A stretch of 64,000 nt of DNA from Mixta theicola (lineage in GTDB: Bacteria; Pseudomonadota; Gammaproteobacteria; Enterobacterales; Enterobacteriaceae), in contig NZ_NWUO01000006.1 of the NCBI RefSeq assembly GCF_002895925.1, positions 1 through 64,000 of the forward strand, in the 5' to 3' direction. The first letter of the stretch is position 1. Each line of letters begins with the position of its first letter. The notes under the pieces were generated by a model. The model had not been told where the DNA came from. It made no database searches and worked only from the letters and a program-made list of their open reading frames with translations. This document shows, in pieces, positions 16,220-25,465 of the stretch. Made by a program: the position numbers and the translations under genes.

Positions 16220-18601
16220 ATGACGAGAAAAATAAGCTGGTTTACCGCAATGCTGATGGGACTGTTACCGTTAGCCCATGCCGCACCCGAACCTGGCCCA
16301 GCCGCTCAGGGGATGGGTATTGTCCAGCCGGCGGATGCTGTCATGGCCGCCGCGCCGGCTGCTGCGCCCGCTCAGATTCAGCCTGCCGAAACGCAGCCCA
16401 TAGCCGCTGCTGAAACTCAGCCCGTAGCCGCTGCCGATACGCAGCCCGTAGCCGCGCCGGTGCGTAATAGTGAGTTGGCGTTTACTAATGTTGCACCGCC
16501 GCCGGGCAGCTTTAAGCTACAGGGCACCAGCCCGAACGGGCAAATCGAGTTTGGCGTGCGCAGCGATGAGCTGGTAACTCAGGCGGTGCTGCATCTGAGC
16601 TACCGTCCCTCACCGGCGCTGCTGCCGACGCTATCGCATTTCAAGGTCTACCTGAATGATGAGCTGGTCGGGCTGGTAACGATCACGCCAGAGCAGCTGG
16701 GCAAAGAGAGTCAGGCGGCGGTAAATATCGATCCGCGTTTTATCAGCGATTTTAACCGCGTGCGCTTCGAGCTGGTCGGTCATTACAGCAACGTCTGCGA
16801 AAATCCAGCCAACAGCGCCATCTGGCTGGATATTGGTAAGGAAAGCCGACTGGATTTAACGCTGCAAAAACTGCCGCTGAAAAACGACCTTTCCGACTTC
16901 CCGGAACCTTTTTTCGACCACCGCGATAATCGTCCGCTGCAGCTGCCGATGATTTTTGCCAGCGCGCCGAACCTCGGCGAGCAACACGCGGCGGCGCTGC
17001 TCGCCTCATGGTTTGGCGTACAGGCGCAGTGGCGCGGCCAGTCGTTCCCGGTGCTGTATAATCAGCTGCCGCAGCAGCAGCACGCGGTGGTTTTCGCCAC
17101 CAACGATCGACGTCCCGACTTCCTCAAGGATTATCCGCCGGTCGAAAAACCCACCGTAGAAATCATCAGCCAGCCTGACAATCCTTATCAGAAGATGCTG
17201 CTGGTGCTGGGGCGCAACGATGACGATCTGCTGACGGCGGTAAAAGGCATCGCCCAGGGCGATATGCTGCTGCGCGGGCAGTCTTCCACCGTTGAACAGG
17301 TGAAACAGCTGGCGGCGCGCCAGCCTTACGATGCGCCAAACTGGGTGCGCACCGATCGCGCCACCAAATTCTCTGAGCTGCAACAGTATGAAAACCAGCT
17401 GCAGGCGGACGGTATTCAGCCCTCTTCGGTTAGCCTGACGCTCAACTTGCCGCCGGACCTGTTCCTGGTGCGCGCGCGCGGCATCAAAATGGATCTGGCC
17501 TATCGCTACACCTCGCCGCTGCAAAACGATGGTTCGCGGCTGGCGGTTAACCTGAATAACCAGTTTATGCAGGATTATCCGCTGCAGGTGAAGGAAGATA
17601 ACGGCAAACAGCTGCTGCATATTCCGCTGGTTCAGGCATTACAGGATAGCAGCGCCTCACTGACTATTCCGGCGCTGCGCCTTGGCGTGGTTAACCAGCT
17701 GCGTTTCGATTTCGATTACGCCACCACCGTTATCGGCGGCAGCAGCGATGGACGCTGTGAAACGGTAACGCCGGTTGCGCATCACGTAGTGGTTGATGGC
17801 AATTCGACTATCGATCTGACCGGCTATCGTCACTATCTCGAAATGCCTTCGCTGCGCGCTTTCGCCAACGCGGGTTTCCCGTTCAGCCGCCTGGCCGATT
17901 TAGCGCAGACGCTGGTTCTGGTGAATCCCCAGCCGCAGGCCGATCAGGTTAGCGCGCTGCTGAACGCGCTGGGCAATATCGGCGCGCAAACCGGTTTCCC
18001 GGCGCTTAACGTGCAAATTAGCGACGACTGGTCAAAAGCGAAGACGGCTGATGCCGATTTGCTGATGATCGGCACTATCCCCGCCGATTTGCGCGAAGAT
18101 AGCCGCATTAATCTGCTGGTAGAGCGGGCGAAAAGCTGGGTGGATAAACCGGTGCGTCAGTCGGTGCTGGATGATGCGGATACGCCGGTCGGCGATCGCA
18201 CGGCAGCCAGCCGCACCACCATTATTTCCGACGGCCCGATGGCGGCGATTATCGGCTTCCAGTCGCCGTTCAATCAACAGCGCAGCGTGGTGGCGCTGCT
18301 GGCGGACAGCCCGCGCGCTTACCAGCTATTAAATAATGCCCTGCTCGACAGCGGTAAACGCGCCGCTATCTACGGCTCCGCCGCCATTATTCGCGAATCC
18401 GGCGTCAACAGCCTGCGCGTGGGCGACAGCTATTTTGTCGGCCATCTGCCGTGGTGGGAGCGCCTGTGGCATGCACTGGCGTCCCATCCGGTGCTGATGG
18501 CGCTGTTTGCGGTAGTGGTAGTGCTGTTGGTTGCCCTGATGGTTTGGCGGCTGATGCGGTTGGTAACGCGTCGTCGTCTTGGTAATGAGGATGACGAGTG
18601 A
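16220..18601 (+). CDS. bcsB: Cellulose synthase periplasmic regulatory subunit BcsB
   Basis: Periplasmic, membrane-anchored partner of BcsA that guides the glucan through the periplasm; 793 residues. Residues 1-22 are a signal peptide ending AHA. A low-complexity Ala/Pro/Gln linker follows, built from three tandem 8-residue units (AETQPVAA-like). Two carbohydrate-binding and flavodoxin-like repeats come next. One C-terminal membrane helix (HPVLMALFAVVVVLLVALMV) with a basic tail docks on BcsA. Its stop overlaps the bcsZ GTG start by four bases. Confidence 0.95.
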   Translation: MTRKISWFTAMLMGLLPLAHAAPEPGPAAQGMGIVQPADAVMAAAPAAAPAQIQPAETQPIAAAETQPVAAADTQPVAAPVRNSELAFTNVAPPPGSFKLQGTSPNGQIEFGVRSDELVTQAVLHLSYRPSPALLPTLSHFKVYLNDELVGLVTITPEQLGKESQAAVNIDPRFISDFNRVRFELVGHYSNVCENPANSAIWLDIGKESRLDLTLQKLPLKNDLSDFPEPFFDHRDNRPLQLPMIFASAPNLGEQHAAALLASWFGVQAQWRGQSFPVLYNQLPQQQHAVVFATNDRRPDFLKDYPPVEKPTVEIISQPDNPYQKMLLVLGRNDDDLLTAVKGIAQGDMLLRGQSSTVEQVKQLAARQPYDAPNWVRTDRATKFSELQQYENQLQADGIQPSSVSLTLNLPPDLFLVRARGIKMDLAYRYTSPLQNDGSRLAVNLNNQFMQDYPLQVKEDNGKQLLHIPLVQALQDSSASLTIPALRLGVVNQLRFDFDYATTVIGGSSDGRCETVTPVAHHVVVDGNSTIDLTGYRHYLEMPSLRAFANAGFPFSRLADLAQTLVLVNPQPQADQVSALLNALGNIGAQTGFPALNVQISDDWSKAKTADADLLMIGTIPADLREDSRINLLVERAKSWVDKPVRQSVLDDADTPVGDRTAASRTTIISDGPMAAIIGFQSPFNQQRSVVALLADSPRAYQLLNNALLDSGKRAAIYGSAAIIRESGVNSLRVGDSYFVGHLPWWERLWHALASHPVLMALFAVVVVLLVALMVWRLMRLVTRRRLGNEDDE
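16385..16456 (+). repeat. Three 24-base tandem repeats inside bcsB
   Basis: Units at 16385-16408, 16409-16432 and 16433-16456 differ by a few bases each and encode AETQPIAA, AETQPVAA and ADTQPVAA. They form the linker between the signal peptide and the first BcsB domain. Copy number could vary between strains by slippage without breaking the frame. Confidence 0.85.
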
Positions 18602-19716
18602 TCGCGCTGATACTGCGTTGCGCAATGCTGGCGCTGATATTACTGGGCGCAGGGCGCGCCAGCGCTGACTGTGCCGCCTGGTCAAACTGGGAGCAGTTTA
18701 AACACCACTACATCAGCGAGCAGGGACGGGTGATCGATCCCTATGAAGGGAAAAATATCACTACCTCCGAAGGACAAAGCTACGCGCTGTTCTTCGCGCT
18801 GGTGGCGAACGATCGGCCAACCTTCGACCTGCTGCTGAGCTGGACGGAAAACAATCTGGCGGCGGGCGATCTGACGCAGCGTTTGCCCGCCTGGCTGTGG
18901 GGGCAGGAGAGTAAAAGCGGGAAATGGCAGGTGCTGGATAAGAACCCGGCTTCCGACGCCGATCTGTGGATCGGCTGGACGCTGCTGCAGGCGAGCCATT
19001 TATGGCACAGCCGCAGCTATCAGGTTACCGGCACGCTGCTGTTAAACCGGGTAGCGAAAGAGGAAGTGGCCGATCTGAAGGGTTTTGGACTGATGCTGAT
19101 GCCGGGTAAAATCGGCTTCAGCCAGCCCGATAGCTGGATGATTAACCCCAGCTATCTGCCGTTGCAGTTATTAACCCGCCTTAGCGCATTAAAAGGGCCG
19201 TGGCCGGAGATCAACCGTAACGCGCTGCGTCTGTTGCAGGAAACCGCGCCGAAAGGCTTCGCGCCGGACTGGTATGTCTGGCAGAGCGGCAGCGGCTGGC
19301 GCCCCGATAAAACCAAAGGGCCGACGGGCAGCTATGATGCCATCCGCGTTTATCTGTGGGCCGGAATGCTGAGCGACGACGATCCGCGTAAAGCGCCGCT
19401 GCTGGCGCATTTTGCGCCGATGGCGCGCCTGACGGAAGCGTCGGGCAACCCGCCGGAGCGCGTCAATGTGCTGACCGGCGAGATGACCAACCAGGGCAAC
19501 GTGGGCTTTTCTGCGGCGCTGCTGCCGTTCCTGCAGGGTTCGTCTGCGCTAACGGCGCAGCAACGGCGCGTGCAACAGCAGCCGCCCGGCAGCGACGCCT
19601 ATTACAGCAGCGTACTCAATCTGTTTGGTAGCGGCTGGAGTGATAACCGCTACCGTTTTAATGCGCAGGGCGACCTGTTACCGGCATGGGGTCCACAATG
19701 CGTAACGTCAGATTAA
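18598..19716 (+). CDS. bcsZ: Periplasmic endo-1,4-beta-glucanase BcsZ
   Basis: Family GH8 cellulase encoded within the cellulose operon; it trims or edits cellulose in the periplasm. 372 residues, GTG start inside the bcsB stop (GTGA). Residues 1-23 are a signal peptide (ending ASA, before DCAAW). The catalytic acid Glu 58 lies in ITTSEGQSYALFF, the GH8 signature region (E. coli E55). The conserved aromatic and Asp residues of the groove are seen in DADLWIGWTLLQA and SYDAIRVYLW. The end overlaps bcsC. Confidence 0.95.
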   Translation: MIALILRCAMLALILLGAGRASADCAAWSNWEQFKHHYISEQGRVIDPYEGKNITTSEGQSYALFFALVANDRPTFDLLLSWTENNLAAGDLTQRLPAWLWGQESKSGKWQVLDKNPASDADLWIGWTLLQASHLWHSRSYQVTGTLLLNRVAKEEVADLKGFGLMLMPGKIGFSQPDSWMINPSYLPLQLLTRLSALKGPWPEINRNALRLLQETAPKGFAPDWYVWQSGSGWRPDKTKGPTGSYDAIRVYLWAGMLSDDDPRKAPLLAHFAPMARLTEASGNPPERVNVLTGEMTNQGNVGFSAALLPFLQGSSALTAQQRRVQQQPPGSDAYYSSVLNLFGSGWSDNRYRFNAQGDLLPAWGPQCVTSD

Positions 19717-22700
19717 GCTGCCTGAGCCTTTTGCTGCCGGGCGTTATCGGCATCAGCGGTCTGCCCGCGCTGGCCGCCGAGGCGGCGCGCGAAGTTTCGC
19801 CGGTTGAGTGGCTGCTGGAGCAGGTGCGCACCGGGGAGGCGACCAACAAATATGATTTGGTCACGCAGGCGCTTTATCGGCTGGATAAAATCGATCCTGA
19901 TAACCCGGAAGTGATTGCCGCGCGCCTCAGGCTGGCGCTGCATCAGGGCGATCAAATCAAAGCTCAGCGCTATATGGCGCAGTTAAAGCAGATCGCTCCC
20001 GACTCGCAGGCGGCCAAAGAGGCGCAGTCCAGCATGTTGCTGATTAGCCCCGAAGGCCGTCAACGGCTGCAACAGGCGCGTTTGCTGGCAACCTCTGGTC
20101 ATTTACCGGAGGCGCGCGTGGCCTGGGATCGGCTGTTTAACGGCATCTTCCCCGACGTGGATTTGGCGCTGGAATACTGGAGCCTGGTGGCGCGTATCGA
20201 CGGCCAGCGGCCGGTTGCGCTGGCCAATCTGCAGGCGCTGGATCGGCGCTATCCGGGCAACGTCGGCGTGCGTATGCAGCTGGCGCGGCTACAGTACCGC
20301 AATGATAATCCAGCCCAGGCGACCGACGAGCTGAAAACGCTGGCGGAAAATCCGGCCGGGCGCGATCAGGCCGCCGCGCTGTGGCTGAGCCATATTCAGG
20401 CGCAGCCGGTCACACCACAGAGCGTGGCGCAGCTGCAACAGTATCTGGCGACCTTTACCAGCGGCAATGCGCGCAGTAACGGCGAACAGGAGCTGGCGCG
20501 TCAGCAAAAAATGCTGGCCGATCCCGCTTTCCAGCTGCGTTCACGCGGGCTGGCGCTGGTGGATAAGGGCGCAGGCGCCGAAGCGATCCCGGTGCTGCAG
20601 GCAGCGCTGAAACTGAACCCGAACGATGCCGATCTGCTGGGCGCTATGGGACAGGCGCAGATGCGCGCCAATAATCGCGCCGCTGCCGCCGGCTATTTTG
20701 AGCAGGCGCTAAAGGCGGGCCAGCAGAGCTCCAGCGTTGACAAATGGCAGAGCCTGGCGCAAACCAACCGCTACTGGCTGGCGATTGAAAACGGCGATAA
20801 GGCGCTGGCGCAAGGCGATATTGCCGGAGCCGAGCGGCAGTATCAGCAGGCGCGCACGCTGGATACTACCGACAGCTATGCGCTTATTGGTTTAGGCGAT
20901 GTGGCGCTGGCGCGTAAAAACGATGCGGAGGCGGAGCGGCTGTTTCGTCAGGCGTGGCAAATGGATCGCACCAACAGCACGGCGGTACGGCGGCTGGCGG
21001 GGCTTTATCAGCAGCAGTCGCCGCAAAAAGCGATCGCCTTTATCAACGGGCTGAGCGGCGAACAGCAGCGCGCGCTCGGCAGCACCCTGAACAGCCTGCG
21101 TGGCGACGTGCTGCGCGCCGAGGCGGATACGCTGGCCCAGCAGGGCAGCTGGGCGCAGGCCGCGGAAAAATATCGCGCGGCGCAGCAAAATGCGCCGGAT
21201 GATGTCTGGCTCAACTATCGGCTCGCCAACGCGCTGCTTAATGCCGGCGAACCCCAGCAGGCCGATAGCCTGATGGCCGCAATGGCTCAGCGTCTTCCGA
21301 CCGATCCAGGCCAGGTGTATGCCCACAGCCTTTATCTTTCCGGCAGCGATCGGGATGAAGAGGCGCTGATCCAGCTTAACAGTCTGCCGCAGGCGCGTTG
21401 GGACCAGAATATGCACGAGCTGGCCGGGCGTCTGCAGCAGGATAAAGTTTATGCGCAGGCTGACGCGCAACGGCTGGCGGGCAACAATAGCGCGGCGGTC
21501 GCGCTGCTTAACGGGCTGCCCGCCTCGCCACGGCGTGATATTACGCTGGCTGACTGGGCGCTGGCGGATGGCTATCCTCAGCAGGCGCTGGCAGGTTATC
21601 AGCGCCTGCTGGAACAGGATAAAAACAATCAGGACGCCGCGCTGGGGCAGATCGAGGCGCTGGTGGCGCTGAATCGCAAGGCCGAGGCGCGTAACGCGCT
21701 GAACGCACTGCCAGCCGGCGCGGCTGAAGCGAGCATTAACGTCGGCCGTCGTCTGGCTAACGCCTGGCAAAGCGTGGACGATGCCGCACGGGCGCGTCAG
21801 CTTTATCAGCAGCTGAAACCGCGCGCGCAGCAGGAAACGCCTTCGCAGAGCAGCGCGCTGGTGTTCCGCGATGCGGCCCGGCTGGAGGCGCAGCAGCAGC
21901 CTGAGCTGGCGTTGCTGGACTATCGCCAGGCGATGGTCGCCAGCGGCATTACCCTGGCGCCGCCGCAAGATAATCCCTCCTTTACCCGGCTGATGCGTAA
22001 TAATCAGGGCGATGACTGGCTGAAGCGCGGCATTCGCAGCGATGCCGCCGATCTTTATCAGCGTCAGGACACCACGTTGAAGCTGGAGCAGGATTATTCA
22101 CGCAATAAAGGCACCGGTGGGATTTCCGATTTCACTGCGCATACCACTATGTTACAGCTGGAGACGCCGCTGGCCGCCGGTAAAAGCTTTGTGCGCGTCG
22201 ATCGCGTTGAGGTTTCGGCGGGCACCTTTTCCAGCGAAAACGGCCGTCATACCGAAGTGTTCGGCACCTGTGCCGATAACGGCACCGCAGGCTGTAGCAG
22301 CGATCTGAAACAGCGCGCGGAAGGGGTGGCGTTGGGCGCTGGCTGGCAAAACGATCGCTGGTCGGCGGATATTGGCACCTCGCCGATGGGCTTTGAGGTA
22401 GTTAATTGGGTTGGCGGAGTAAGCTGGAACACCGACGTTAAGGATGTGGGCCTGACGTTTACCGCCTCGCGGCGGCCCATTTCCAGCTCGCTGCTGGCCT
22501 ATGCCGGCGCGCGCGATCCCAGCCCGCAGGGCGGAAAGCGCTGGGGCGGCGTGGTGGCGACCGGCGGCTCGGTAGGCCTGAGCTACGATCGGGGCGGATC
22601 GCACGGAGTCTGGGCCGATCTTAGCGCGCATCAAATCAGCGGTAAAAACGTCGCGGATAACAGTCGCGAGCGCCTCATGGCGGGCTACTATTATAAGTTG

Positions 22701-23189
22701 ATAAACGAAGATAACCGGCGCGCCACGATTGGCCTGAATGGTATGCTGTGGCACTACCAAAAGGATCTCAGCGATTACGCTTTTGGCCAGGGCGGTTATT
22801 ACAGCCCGCAGCGCTATTTTTCGCTGGCGGTGCCGTTAACCTGGCGGCAGCGCACTGAAAACTGGTCATTTGACGTTGGCGGCTCGGTCTCCTGGTCGCG
22901 CTCAAAAACCCGTTCGCAGCAGCGCTATCCGGTTTATCCTGGCTTTGTGACGACGGCAAATGATACCGCCGCAGGCAGTTCCGGCAGCGGCTTCGGCTAT
23001 ACGCTGCGCGCGGCGGTGGAGCGACGTCTGACGGCGCACTGGACGTTAGGCCTGGCGGTGGATATTCAGCAGGCGAAAGACTATACGCCCAGCCACGGTC
23101 TGATTTACGCCCGTTATTCGCTGGGCGACTGGGAAGGCGATCTCGATCTGCCGCCGCAGCCTCTGACGCCTTACGCCGACTTTAAGTAG
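19698..23189 (+). CDS. bcsC: Cellulose outer-membrane exporter BcsC
   Basis: Outer-membrane secretion subunit, 1163 residues. The frame opens at an ATG at 19686, but the ATG at 19698 (MRNVRLSCLSLLLPG) is preferred because it begins a clean signal peptide and has GGGG seven bases upstream. Residues about 30-800 are TPR repeats forming a periplasmic scaffold that contacts the peptidoglycan and guides the chain. The last 340 residues (from about DWLKRGIRSDAADLY) form the beta-barrel, with conserved DIGTSPMGF, RRPISSSLLAYAGARDPSP and the terminal PPQPLTPYADFK. It overlaps bcsZ by 19 bases and is the last gene of the operon. Confidence 0.95.
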   Translation: MRNVRLSCLSLLLPGVIGISGLPALAAEAAREVSPVEWLLEQVRTGEATNKYDLVTQALYRLDKIDPDNPEVIAARLRLALHQGDQIKAQRYMAQLKQIAPDSQAAKEAQSSMLLISPEGRQRLQQARLLATSGHLPEARVAWDRLFNGIFPDVDLALEYWSLVARIDGQRPVALANLQALDRRYPGNVGVRMQLARLQYRNDNPAQATDELKTLAENPAGRDQAAALWLSHIQAQPVTPQSVAQLQQYLATFTSGNARSNGEQELARQQKMLADPAFQLRSRGLALVDKGAGAEAIPVLQAALKLNPNDADLLGAMGQAQMRANNRAAAAGYFEQALKAGQQSSSVDKWQSLAQTNRYWLAIENGDKALAQGDIAGAERQYQQARTLDTTDSYALIGLGDVALARKNDAEAERLFRQAWQMDRTNSTAVRRLAGLYQQQSPQKAIAFINGLSGEQQRALGSTLNSLRGDVLRAEADTLAQQGSWAQAAEKYRAAQQNAPDDVWLNYRLANALLNAGEPQQADSLMAAMAQRLPTDPGQVYAHSLYLSGSDRDEEALIQLNSLPQARWDQNMHELAGRLQQDKVYAQADAQRLAGNNSAAVALLNGLPASPRRDITLADWALADGYPQQALAGYQRLLEQDKNNQDAALGQIEALVALNRKAEARNALNALPAGAAEASINVGRRLANAWQSVDDAARARQLYQQLKPRAQQETPSQSSALVFRDAARLEAQQQPELALLDYRQAMVASGITLAPPQDNPSFTRLMRNNQGDDWLKRGIRSDAADLYQRQDTTLKLEQDYSRNKGTGGISDFTAHTTMLQLETPLAAGKSFVRVDRVEVSAGTFSSENGRHTEVFGTCADNGTAGCSSDLKQRAEGVALGAGWQNDRWSADIGTSPMGFEVVNWVGGVSWNTDVKDVGLTFTASRRPISSSLLAYAGARDPSPQGGKRWGGVVATGGSVGLSYDRGGSHGVWADLSAHQISGKNVADNSRERLMAGYYYKLINEDNRRATIGLNGMLWHYQKDLSDYAFGQGGYYSPQRYFSLAVPLTWRQRTENWSFDVGGSVSWSRSKTRSQQRYPVYPGFVTTANDTAAGSSGSGFGYTLRAAVERRLTAHWTLGLAVDIQQAKDYTPSHGLIYARYSLGDWEGDLDLPPQPLTPYADFK

Positions 23190-23249
23190 CGTCCTGCCTG
23201 GAAAAAACCTAAAACGGTTTCCTGCCGTCACCATCATTGCTTAAAAAAC

Positions 23250-23282
23250 AGCAACCATGAGATATACTCCTGGTTGCTTTTA
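23250..23282 (+). terminator. Terminator of the bcsRQABZC operon
   Basis: AGCAACCA (23250-23257) pairs with TGGTTGCT (23271-23278) across a 13-base loop and runs into TTTTA; an A run lies before it. It falls exactly over an upstream in-frame ATG (23257) of the next gene, supporting a later start for pdeK. Confidence 0.72.
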
Positions 23283-23319
23283 TCGTTATTGCCCGCTTTC
23301 CGGGGCCTGGAGAATAGCT

Positions 23320-25329
23320 TTGCGCGTTAGTCGGTCACTTACTATCAAGCAGATGGCAACGGTTTCTGGCGTTGCGGTAGTGACTATCTGTATTTTTATC
23401 GTTATTCAGCTTTTCCATTTTGTGCAGCAGCGCAGGATAGACTACGCCCAGCAGATGGAAAACATCGCGCATACGGTGCGTCAGCCGCTGTCCGAAGCGG
23501 TGCTGCGCGCCGATATTCCGCAGGCCGAACGCATCCTGCAATCCTTAAAACCCGCCGGTATTCTTTCACGTGCCGAGGTGGTGCTGCCCAACGCCTTTCA
23601 GGCGCTGCATACCGATTTTGAGAATGAAAAAGCCGTGCCGCGTCTGATTGCCCGGCTGTTTGAACTGCCGGTGCAGATTACCGTGCCGCTTTATTCGGTG
23701 GAAAGCGCCGCCTCGCCGAAGCCGCTGGCCTATCTGGTGCTGCAGGCCGATTCCTGGCGCGTTTATCAGTTTATCCTCAGCACCATCGCCACCATGCTGA
23801 CCACCTATCTGCTGCTGGCGTTGATCCTTTCGATTGCGATCAGCTGGTGTATCAACCGGCTGGTTATTCATCCGCTGCGCGACGTTGCTCATGCGCTGCA
23901 GGATCTGCCGCCGCAGGATATTCTGACCCACAAACTGCCGCTGTCAACGCTGCATCATGACGATGAAATCGGCATGTTGATCCGCAGCTATAACCGCAAT
24001 CTGCAGGTGCTGGAGTCGGCGCATAATGAGATAAGCCGCCTGACTACGCATTACGTTTTAACCGATCTGCCCAACCGTACGCTGTTCCTGGCGCTGCTGG
24101 AGCAGCATCTGAAGGCTGCGGCCTACAGCGGGCCGTTTACCGTGATGGTGGTACGTATAGAGACGCTGCTGGAAGCCAACGGCGTACTGACGGAGGAGCA
24201 GCGCGATACGCTAACCTTAACGCTGCTGGAAAAAATTCGCGGCGTTATTGAAGAACGCACCGTACTGGGCCAGCTGGGCGTCAGCGATTTCGCGCTGCTG
24301 GTGAAAAAGGCGAACAATCCGTTCCGGGCCTACCGTCTGGCGCGTAATCTGATGAACCGCCTCAATCAGCCGGTCAGCCTGCATGAGGTACAGCTACGCC
24401 CGACGCTCAGCATTGGCATCGCCCAGCGCGACGCCAACAACCTGGGCGCGCCAGAACTGCTGGGCCGCGCGATTTCCGCCATGATGTCCGCCCGCCATCA
24501 GGGCAAAAATCAGGTGCTGTTTTTCGATCCGCTGCTGACCGAGCGGGCGCAGCGACGGCTGACGCAGGAACACGATATTTTGCAGGGGCTGGAGCAGGAA
24601 AAGTTTGCGCTGTTTTTACAGCCGCAGATCAATATGGCCAACGGCGAGCTGGTCGGCGCCGAGGCGCTGCTGCGTATGCGCCAGCCCGACGGCAGCTATA
24701 GCCTGCCGGAAGAGCTGATCACCAATGCCGAGGAGATTGGCGTGATCGGTGCGCTTGGGCGCTGGGCGCTGGAAGAGGCGTGCCGCGTGCTGGCGGCCTG
24801 GCAGAAGCGTGGTATCGAGCTGCCGCTGAGCGTAAATATCTCTGCCGTTCAGCTACGCGAGCCGGGCACCGTCTGGCATCTGCAGGAGCTGTTAGAGCGG
24901 CATCGCATTCAACACGGCAGCCTGGTGCTGGAACTGACGGAAACCGCGCAGATCGGCGATCCCGTCCAGGCAAAAAGCCTGCTGGGCGCGCTGCAGGAGG
25001 CGGGCGTGGCGGTGGCGCTGGATGATTTCGGCACCGGCTACGCGAATCTTAGCTATCTGCATCAGTTCCGATCGTTGCCGATCAGCAAGTTAAAAATGGA
25101 TCGCAGTTTTGTTTCCGCGCTGCCCGATGACGATACGATGGTCAGAATTGTGGCGGCCATTTCCGAGATCACCGCGCTGGATGTGGTGGCCGAAGGTATC
25201 GAAACCGTTTCACAGCGCGACTGGCTGTTGGCGCGCGGCATCACCATTGGGCAGGGCTACCTGTTTGACGGGCCGCTTTCGCTGCATGATTTTGAGAAGT
25301 GGCTGGCGACGCTTTCTCATCAGAATTAA
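23320..25329 (+). CDS. pdeK: c-di-GMP phosphodiesterase PdeK (YhjK, HmsP-like), degenerate GGDEF plus EAL
   Basis: Membrane-bound enzyme that hydrolyses c-di-GMP and should limit cellulose synthesis next door. The frame extends to an ATG at 23257, but that ATG lies in the bcs terminator. The TTG at 23320 gives (M)RVSRSLTIKQMATVSG, matching the E. coli start, with TGGAG seven bases upstream, and 669 residues. There are two membrane helices (about 13-35 and 155-182) around a periplasmic loop. A HAMP-like region follows, then a GGDEF domain whose active motif is degenerate (GVSDF), then a complete EAL domain: GAEALLRM, SVNISAVQL, ELTE, LDDFGTGYANLSYL, KMDRSF, VAEGIE, GQGYLF. The EAL catalytic residues all appear present. 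Confidence 0.92.
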   Translation: MRVSRSLTIKQMATVSGVAVVTICIFIVIQLFHFVQQRRIDYAQQMENIAHTVRQPLSEAVLRADIPQAERILQSLKPAGILSRAEVVLPNAFQALHTDFENEKAVPRLIARLFELPVQITVPLYSVESAASPKPLAYLVLQADSWRVYQFILSTIATMLTTYLLLALILSIAISWCINRLVIHPLRDVAHALQDLPPQDILTHKLPLSTLHHDDEIGMLIRSYNRNLQVLESAHNEISRLTTHYVLTDLPNRTLFLALLEQHLKAAAYSGPFTVMVVRIETLLEANGVLTEEQRDTLTLTLLEKIRGVIEERTVLGQLGVSDFALLVKKANNPFRAYRLARNLMNRLNQPVSLHEVQLRPTLSIGIAQRDANNLGAPELLGRAISAMMSARHQGKNQVLFFDPLLTERAQRRLTQEHDILQGLEQEKFALFLQPQINMANGELVGAEALLRMRQPDGSYSLPEELITNAEEIGVIGALGRWALEEACRVLAAWQKRGIELPLSVNISAVQLREPGTVWHLQELLERHRIQHGSLVLELTETAQIGDPVQAKSLLGALQEAGVAVALDDFGTGYANLSYLHQFRSLPISKLKMDRSFVSALPDDDTMVRIVAAISEITALDVVAEGIETVSQRDWLLARGITIGQGYLFDGPLSLHDFEKWLATLSHQN

Positions 25330-25336
25330 ATACAGA

Positions 25337-25356
25337 GGGCCGCAACGCGGCCCTTT
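25337..25356 (+). terminator. Terminator of pdeK
   Basis: GGGCCGC (25337-25343), loop AAC, GCGGCCC (25347-25353), then TTTGCTTT. It is placed just after the pdeK stop. Confidence 0.72.
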
Positions 25357-25420
25357 GCTTTACGGGAAGCTGGCGGCTTATTCACCGAATAGACCTCCTT
25401 ATTTCCCTGACAGCATTGAT

Positions 25421-25465
25421 AAAGAGTACGACAAAATTAATGCCGAAACTGTAGAGCTGGAGTAA
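25421..25465 (+). pseudogene. C-terminal remnant of a HigB-like toxin
   Basis: The open frame ending at 25465 closes with KEYDKINAETVELE, which resembles the last residues of HigB mRNA interferases (typically an H.EYDKI...TV-type end). The residues before it do not look like HigB and the frame runs back into the pdeK terminator, so the toxin body is missing. Its TAA overlaps the ATG of the following antitoxin gene (TAATG), the coupled arrangement expected of a higBA operon. The assignment rests on a short match and on context. Confidence 0.5.
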
